Below are positions 1 through 4,392 of a stretch of DNA of 7,358 nt, in pieces. The first letter of the stretch is position 1; every line of letters begins with the position of its first letter. Source of the stretch: Bacteroidales bacterium (GTDB lineage: Bacteria > Bacteroidota > Bacteroidia > Bacteroidales > UBA932); assembly GCA_017958765.1 (NCBI GenBank), contig JAGDBY010000046.1, positions 1-7,358 on the forward strand, read 5' to 3'. The position numbers and the translations under genes are program-made. The notes under the pieces are model-generated. The model did not search any database, was not told the DNA's origin, and was given only the letters and a program-made list of their open reading frames with translations.

Positions 1-1382
1 ACTCATTCTCTACAGGTGATCAGATAGACTCCATGTATATGACGGGTCGGCTGGTGGATTGCGAGAAACTGCTCCCGGTGAAAGGGGCGCTGGTGGCTCT
101 CTACACAGACCAAAACGACTCTGTATGTATGTTTCAGGATCCGGTGGCAGCTGCCAAGACTGATGACTGGGGTTATTTTGTGATAAGGAACATAAAGCCT
201 GTCGGATACCGCATATTTGCCTTCAACGATAAAGACGGGGACAGCCGCTACACTATCGGCACCGATAAGATTGCGTTCTATGATTCTCTGTACGTGCCCA
301 CTAAGATTGTCAACGACTCCGTGTACGAACTCAAAGGGTTCAATATGAAAGATACCGCGGCCTGCAATGCCAGAGTCGCCGACATTGAGCTGAGAATGTT
401 CCAGGACTATTCTACAAGGCAGTATATTCTTTCCAAAGGGAGAATCGATCAGAAAATGGGCTACGTGCGCTTTGCAGCCAAGAATGTTCAGCTCAACTCT
501 TTCGGAATCCTTGGTATAGAGCCTGACAGGATTATCACTGAGTTCTCTCCAAACAGAGACAGTATGAACTTCTGGATCAATGAGAGCGCCGTCCTCCCTG
601 ACAGTCTGATGATAAACCTCAACTATATGAAGACCGACTCTCTGGGACAGTTGAGGGCCACTAACGAGACGGTAGTGGTCGCTATGACAAAGGAAGCCAT
701 CGCTCAGTCGCTAACTGAGGAGGCTAAAGAAGCGGCTCTTGCGGACACCGTGTTTACTTTCAAGAGGACTTTTGATAATACCACCGTTGAGCAGGACGGC
801 ATCAAGTTCAGCTTCGACGCCCCTATTATCAGTCAGGAACCTGAAGGTATTTCCTTTACCAGCACCAATCCTCGTAACCAGACCGATACTTCCGAATTCT
901 CTCTGACATTTGACCCGACAGACATCCGCTCTTTCGTGATACAGCTCAGCGGAGATTATCAGCAAGGTTACAAATACGAACTGGATATTCCTGAGGGTAT
1001 TTTCACCGATGTTTACGGCCGCAAAAACAAGGCCGACAAACTGAGCTTCACCCTTCCTAACGAAGATGAGTTCAGCACTATTACGCTCAATTTCAGTAAC
1101 GTACACACGAGATATATCATCGAGCTGGTGAATAAGGATAAGACCAAGACGTTCCGTAAATTCATCATAGACAAAGACGTATCCCTCTATTTTCCTTACG
1201 TCAAGTCCGATGTCTATTCTCTGAGAATAACTGAGGACAGAAACGGAAACGGATTATTCGACAGCGGCGATATGTTCGCCAAGAAGCAGCCTGAGATCGT
1301 TACGATATACAAACTGTCAGACGGCTCGGAAGTATTCTACATCCCTGAACAAACCGACGTAATACAGGACATCATTCTATGA
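1..1382 (+). CDS. Ig-like (Big_5-type) domain surface protein, 5'-truncated by window edge
   Basis: Partial gene. The reading frame is open from base 3, so the ATG at 33 is not the real start: the residues before it (FSTGDQIDS) fit the wording I recall from Bacteroidota Ig-like domain proteins, whose signal peptide and first Ig-like domain would lie upstream. About 459 residues are visible. First comes a prealbumin/carboxypeptidase-regulatory-like segment (GRLVDCEKLLPVKGA, then TDDWGYFVIRN and a YRIFAFND strand). It is followed by an acidic loop DKDGDSRY and a conserved IAFYDSLYVP stretch. The middle (residues about 110-350) is beta-rich with no motif I can name. The C-terminus carries a second acidic loop, EDRNGNGLFDSGD, and ends in a short hydrophobic tail. 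The family is usually exported and often a lipoprotein, but the N-terminus cannot be checked here. The exact function is unknown; a structural or cell-envelope role is inferred. The stop TGA overlaps the next start (ATGA), which suggests translational coupling. Confidence 0.8.
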   Translation, partial: SFSTGDQIDSMYMTGRLVDCEKLLPVKGALVALYTDQNDSVCMFQDPVAAAKTDDWGYFVIRNIKPVGYRIFAFNDKDGDSRYTIGTDKIAFYDSLYVPTKIVNDSVYELKGFNMKDTAACNARVADIELRMFQDYSTRQYILSKGRIDQKMGYVRFAAKNVQLNSFGILGIEPDRIITEFSPNRDSMNFWINESAVLPDSLMINLNYMKTDSLGQLRATNETVVVAMTKEAIAQSLTEEAKEAALADTVFTFKRTFDNTTVEQDGIKFSFDAPIISQEPEGISFTSTNPRNQTDTSEFSLTFDPTDIRSFVIQLSGDYQQGYKYELDIPEGIFTDVYGRKNKADKLSFTLPNEDEFSTITLNFSNVHTRYIIELVNKDKTKTFRKFIIDKDVSLYFPYVKSDVYSLRITEDRNGNGLFDSGDMFAKKQPEIVTIYKLSDGSEVFYIPEQTDVIQDIIL

Positions 1383-2017
1383 GACGGATCATTATAATAC
1401 TGGCGCTGGCCCTCTTACCTGTTCTCTCACTAGCACAGGAGACTCAGGTGAAAGTCAAGGATCCTATGATGCCTAAAGGGATGATCGGTATCAAGTACGG
1501 TTACGGCATCAGCAATGTATATATGAGCCAAGATATTGAGACCAAGGCTGCTATGATGCCTCTCAACGTTTCCCTCACTTATACCACCTATATGGACCTG
1601 TGGGATATAATGCCTTACTTCGGTCTGCAGTTCGAGGCTCGCTATTCTCACGAAGGATACGATTCTAAATATATGGGGCAGGAACGGTACACTGTGGCAG
1701 ACCTGTCCATTGTAAGCCAGTTCCACATAGATTTTGCCGACAAGTTCAGGGTGCTGGCGAATATAGGCCCCTATGCCGGCTACAGGCTCAAGGTCAACAG
1801 AGACTGGGATAGATACGACAACCGATTCGACTACGGACTGTACGGAGGTTTGGGATTCGCCGTTGTCTTCAAGCCTTTTGAAATCCACTTGGAGGGTAAT
1901 TACAAGTTCTCTCTCAGCAGCTACTATCACCCGTTCAAGCTGAGTTACGACTACTGGCTGTTTGCCAGACCTAACGACATAATCATAAGTGCCGGAATAT
2001 TCTTCCATATCTTTTAA
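1379..2017 (+). CDS. Secreted outer-membrane beta-barrel protein, unknown function
   Basis: This gene encodes 212 residues. The start ATG shares ATGA with the stop of the preceding gene, and AGGA at 1366-1369 lies nine bases upstream as a possible ribosome binding site. The N-terminus is a clear Sec signal peptide: MRR, then a hydrophobic core (IIIILALALLPVLSLA), with probable cleavage after residue 19 before QETQ. The mature part alternates polar and aromatic residues in strand-like runs (GIKYGYGISNVYM, MPYFGLQFEARYS, GPYAGYRLKV, YGLYGGLGFAVVF, EIHLEGNYKFSLSS). It ends in Phe with an aromatic, hydrophobic last strand (IISAGIFFHIF), as expected of a C-terminal beta-signal recognised by the BAM complex. 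A small barrel of about eight to ten strands of the general 'outer membrane protein beta-barrel' type is likely. I do not recognise a specific function. The overlap with the Ig-like protein suggests that the two envelope proteins are made together. Confidence 0.82.
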   Translation: MRRIIIILALALLPVLSLAQETQVKVKDPMMPKGMIGIKYGYGISNVYMSQDIETKAAMMPLNVSLTYTTYMDLWDIMPYFGLQFEARYSHEGYDSKYMGQERYTVADLSIVSQFHIDFADKFRVLANIGPYAGYRLKVNRDWDRYDNRFDYGLYGGLGFAVVFKPFEIHLEGNYKFSLSSYYHPFKLSYDYWLFARPNDIIISAGIFFHIF

Positions 2018-2023
2018 CTTCCG

Positions 2024-3313
2024 ATGACACAAGAGATAAGACATATAATCTGCGACGTAAAAGGGGTAAAAATCGGCGAGGGTTCGCCTATTGTCATCCA
2101 ATCTATGTGCAACACCCCTACCGACGACGTTGCCGCTACCGTAGCGCAGTGCAAAGAGCTTTACCGTGCAGGATCTCAGCTGATCCGCATCACCACTCCC
2201 GGCCTGCGCGATGTCTCATCCCTTGCAGAAATCAAGAGAATTCTCCGTTCTGAGGGCATTGACACCCCGCTGGTGGCAGATGTCCACTTTAATGCAGATG
2301 TGGCTCTTGCGGCCGCTGCAGGAGTTGCAGACAAGGTCAGAATCAATCCCGGCAACTTCTCAAAGGACCCGCAGGTAGCAGACGCCAAATTCAGGGAGCT
2401 TATTGCCATCTGCAAAGAGCATGGCACCGCCCTGAGAATCGGCCTCAATCACGGTTCTCTGGGAGAAAGGATTACTTCCCTCTACGGCGACACTCCGGCA
2501 GGTATGGTGAAAGCGGTGATGGAGTGGCTCTCCGTATGCGTAGAGGAAGGGTTCGAGAATGTCGTTGTCTCACTTAAGGCCAGCAACACCAAAGTTATGG
2601 CGGATGCCTACAGACTTCTCTACATTACTATGGCCGAAGAGCTCGGGATGATTTTTCCTCTTCATCTGGGAGTCACCGAAGCCGGCAACGGGGACAGCGG
2701 CAGGATCAAGTCAGCCGTAGGGATCGGGACCCTTCTCTCAGACGGCATAGGCAATACCATCAGGGTTTCCCTCACCGAAAATCCTGTAAAAGAGCTCCCT
2801 GTGGCCAGACTTCTGGCAGATCTGGCGGAGAGAGAGGAGTTTGACCTCAACTGCGAGACCTGGGAGGAATTCATTGTTAAAGCTTCATACAAGTTCGCCG
2901 GACCTCTTCTCGACAATAAAGCCGACGACATCTCTCTGATTGACGCGACAATCGGCGGAAAACCGCTCACTCCTCAGCAGACGGACTACTTCAGAGATGA
3001 ACTGATGCAGGCCTGCAGAAGGAAGTTTACAAAGCCGGAATACATAGCCTGTCCGAGCTGCGGAAGAACCCACTACGACATTGAGACCGTCCTTGCCAAA
3101 ATCAAGGAAGCTACCAAGGAATTTGCAGGTGTAAAAATAGCCGTGATGGGGTGCATTGTCAACGGTCCGGGCGAGATGGCCGACGCCGATTTCGGTTACG
3201 TCGGAGAAGGCGGAGGGAAGATAACTTCATACAAAGGAAAAGAACCTGTGATGAGAGGAATTCCGCAAGAAAATGCAGTAGAAAAATTGTTGGAATTAAT
3301 AAAAAATAGCTAA
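2024..3313 (+). CDS. ispG: 4-hydroxy-3-methylbut-2-enyl-diphosphate synthase (IspG/GcpE), compact form
   Basis: This is the cytosolic [4Fe-4S] enzyme of the MEP isoprenoid pathway. It reductively converts 2-C-methyl-D-erythritol 2,4-cyclodiphosphate to HMBPP, the substrate of IspH. The protein is 429 residues. A TIM-barrel domain comes first (about 1-270), with IQSMCNTPT, LVADVHFN, KVRINPGNF, LRIGLNHGS and GVTEAGNGDSG. The C-terminal iron-sulphur domain has cluster cysteines C343 and C346 (CPSCGR) and C377 in GCIVNGPGE, with E384 as the expected catalytic glutamate. The spacer between barrel and cluster domain (P254 to C343) is about 60 residues longer than in two-domain E. coli IspG. It is far shorter than the large insert (A*) I recall from Bacteroidota, chlamydial and plant enzymes of roughly 600 residues or more. 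All key residues are present, so it should be active. The start lies six bases after the upstream stop, without a clear Shine-Dalgarno site. The gene probably shares a transcript with the upstream genes. Confidence 0.95.
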   Translation: MTQEIRHIICDVKGVKIGEGSPIVIQSMCNTPTDDVAATVAQCKELYRAGSQLIRITTPGLRDVSSLAEIKRILRSEGIDTPLVADVHFNADVALAAAAGVADKVRINPGNFSKDPQVADAKFRELIAICKEHGTALRIGLNHGSLGERITSLYGDTPAGMVKAVMEWLSVCVEEGFENVVVSLKASNTKVMADAYRLLYITMAEELGMIFPLHLGVTEAGNGDSGRIKSAVGIGTLLSDGIGNTIRVSLTENPVKELPVARLLADLAEREEFDLNCETWEEFIVKASYKFAGPLLDNKADDISLIDATIGGKPLTPQQTDYFRDELMQACRRKFTKPEYIACPSCGRTHYDIETVLAKIKEATKEFAGVKIAVMGCIVNGPGEMADADFGYVGEGGGKITSYKGKEPVMRGIPQENAVEKLLELIKNS

Positions 3314-3318
3314 TTTTG
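3287..3318 (+). promoter_or_regulatory. Bacteroidota-type promoter for carAB (candidate)
   Basis: TAATTTTG at 3311-3318 matches the Bacteroidota -7 consensus TAnnTTTG exactly. TTG triplets stand upstream at 3287-3289 (spacer 21) and 3290-3292 (spacer 18), either of which could be the -33 element. The element covers the last codons and stop of ispG, in a local AT-rich patch that contrasts with the balanced composition of the flanking genes. Initiation a few bases downstream would give a leader of only about 15 bases before the carA ATG at 3340. This would give carAB transcription independent of ispG. The match is by eye and not tested. Confidence 0.5.
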
Positions 3319-3321
3319 TGC

Positions 3322-3338
3322 GCAGTAAAAATTACTGC
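3322..3338. promoter_or_regulatory. Perfect 7-bp dyad just before the carA start
   Basis: GCAGTAA (3322-3328) and TTACTGC (3332-3338) are perfect inverted repeats around a central AAA, and they end one base before the carA ATG at 3340. The site sits directly downstream of the promoter-like box, where an operator would overlap the transcription start. In RNA, the same sequence could form a small hairpin at the very 5' end of the message, next to the start codon. Whether it binds a repressor or acts in RNA cannot be told from sequence. Confidence 0.4.
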
Positions 3339-3339
3339 A

Positions 3340-4236
3340 ATGCAAATTTTCAACTCACAAAAGTCGGTTTTAAAATTAAGTGATGGCCTTGATTTTCAAG
3401 GCTTTTCTTTTGGTTATACGGGGCCTTGTGAGGGAGAAGTCATCTTCTCGACATCCGTTTTCGGCTGTCCTGAGAACCTCTCGGACCCTGCCTATGAAGG
3501 AAAAATCCTGTGTCTCTCCTATCCTATCATCGGAACATACGGCGCACCTTCAGAAATTGTTACTGACGGCATCTCAGATACCTACCAATCCGGGAAGCCT
3601 CACATCAGGGGACTGATAGTCCTCGACTATTCTTCAGACTTCAGCCACTGGGGGTCTAACAAGAGTCTCGATTCTTGGCTGAAAGAGTGGAAGATCCCGG
3701 GAATTTACGGCATAGACACCCGCTTCCTCTCAAAGCATCTCCGCGACAACGGTACAATGCTCGGACAGATCATTCCGGACGGATGCAAAGAAAATGCGAA
3801 AGTTGCCAATCCTGAATTGGAGAATCTTGTAGCAAAAGTCTCTTGCACCGAGCCTCGCACTTACGGCAAAGGTGGAAAGAAAGTGGCTCTGATTGACTGC
3901 GGCGTATGCGACAGCACACTGAGACTGCTTCTGGCTCACAATCTTGAGATTACAAGAGTTCCTTGGAATTATTCCGGCGATTTAAGCGGCTTTGACGGTA
4001 TTGTGATTTCTTCAGGTCCGGGCAATCCTGCTCTCTGCAAAGAGACTGTTGCAATTGTCAAAAAGGCCCTTGAAGGGAACAAGCCTGTGTGGGGATTTGC
4101 ATTGGGAGCCAATATCGTGGAACTGGCTGCCGGAGCCAAAGTGTACAAGATGAAATTCGGGCACCACACAGCCAATCAGCCTGTTAGACTCGCTGACAGC
4201 GATACCTGCCTGATTACATCTCAGAATCAGAACTAG
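3340..4236 (+). CDS. carA: CarA-like small subunit of carbamoyl-phosphate synthetase, glutaminase site lost, ends at internal amber
   Basis: In a normal enzyme this subunit hydrolyses glutamine and channels ammonia to CarB for arginine and pyrimidine synthesis. The ATG at 3340 is preferred over an in-frame TTG at 3316, which lies inside the promoter-like box. The product is 298 residues to the TAG, or 350 codons to the frame's end (usual length about 360-380). The N-terminal CarA domain is well kept (GEVIFSTS, YPIIGTYG, GIYGIDTRFLSKHLRD). The GATase-I domain (about 180 on) keeps SSGPGNP and ELAAGAKVYKMKFGHH but has lost its chemistry. The nucleophile Cys is A254 (GFALGAN for GICxGxQ), the Gln-binding Gln is N258, and the DCGVKxN motif reads DCGVCDST. 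The NHGY loop reads N-Q-N-stop. TAG stands at codon 299, where F/Y binds glutamine. A glutaminase function is therefore very unlikely. The subunit could be a structural partner of an ammonia-using CarB, or a gene in decay. Confidence 0.85.
   Translation: MQIFNSQKSVLKLSDGLDFQGFSFGYTGPCEGEVIFSTSVFGCPENLSDPAYEGKILCLSYPIIGTYGAPSEIVTDGISDTYQSGKPHIRGLIVLDYSSDFSHWGSNKSLDSWLKEWKIPGIYGIDTRFLSKHLRDNGTMLGQIIPDGCKENAKVANPELENLVAKVSCTEPRTYGKGGKKVALIDCGVCDSTLRLLLAHNLEITRVPWNYSGDLSGFDGIVISSGPGNPALCKETVAIVKKALEGNKPVWGFALGANIVELAAGAKVYKMKFGHHTANQPVRLADSDTCLITSQNQN
3386..3411 (+). terminator. Terminator-like hairpin with T-tract inside carA codons 16-24 (candidate attenuator)
   Basis: GCCTTGA (3386-3392) and TCAAGGC (3396-3402) form a perfect 7-bp stem with a three-base loop. 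They are followed at once by TTTTCTTTT (3403-3411), the layout of an intrinsic terminator. It lies inside the coding sequence for GLDFQGFSF, about 46 bases after the start codon, so it would stop transcription early unless ribosomes or an alternative fold disrupt it. An upstream AAAATTAAG (3372-3380) can pair with 3388-3396, with one G-U wobble, and would exclude the terminator stem. The stem is short and the coincidence may be due to codon content. Confidence 0.3.
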
Positions 4237-4392
4237 ACCGTAGACGCTTCTTCTCTCGGCAAAGATTGGAAGCCTTACTACGTCAATCTGAATGATGCCA
4301 CCCTCGACGGTGTAAAACACGTAACCAAACCTTTCTTTGCTACAGAATTCGAAGCAGAGCTGGTTATTAAAGAATTTGTCAACGCGCTATGA
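4237..4392 (+). other. Residual carA reading frame after the internal TAG
   Basis: Fifty-one sense codons follow the TAG in the same frame and end with TGA at 4390-4392, which overlaps the carB ATG (ATGA). The translation is still clearly CarA-like (TVDASSLGKDWKPYYVN, then LDGVKH, KPFFATEF and KEFVNAL), so the frame has not drifted. It contains no in-frame ATG, GTG or TTG early enough to make a useful separate protein. The family block that carries the catalytic His and Glu (FHPE plus about ten residues) is missing between KPFFATE and the last helix. The tail is made only if the amber codon is read through or recoded; otherwise it is an untranslated remnant. Confidence 0.75.

Noticed and set aside
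33..35. ATG as the start of the Ig-like protein gene
   Set aside because: The frame is open back to the window edge and the residues before it (FSTGDQIDS) belong to the family's conserved sequence, so the gene is cut by the window.
1430..2101. Long minus-strand open frame (223 codons) opposite the barrel gene
   Set aside because: The plus strand has a clear signal peptide and barrel pattern; the minus frame has no recognisable domain and runs across the gene boundary into ispG.
3316..3339. TTG at 3316 as start of carA
   Set aside because: It lies inside the TAATTTTG box and adds residues with no CarA similarity; the ATG at 3340 fits the family's N-terminus and the promoter position.
4009..4029. 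GPGNP in the GATase domain as a further inactivating change from GPGDP
   Set aside because: Asn at this place is, as I recall, normal in CPS1 and Bacteroides CarA, so it is a branch feature and not damage.
4234..4236. TAG as pyrrolysine or as a phage-type Gln recoding
   Set aside because: One TAG in a degenerate motif is no evidence for recoding, no pyl genes or phage genes are visible, and no other in-frame TAG occurs in the window's conserved genes.
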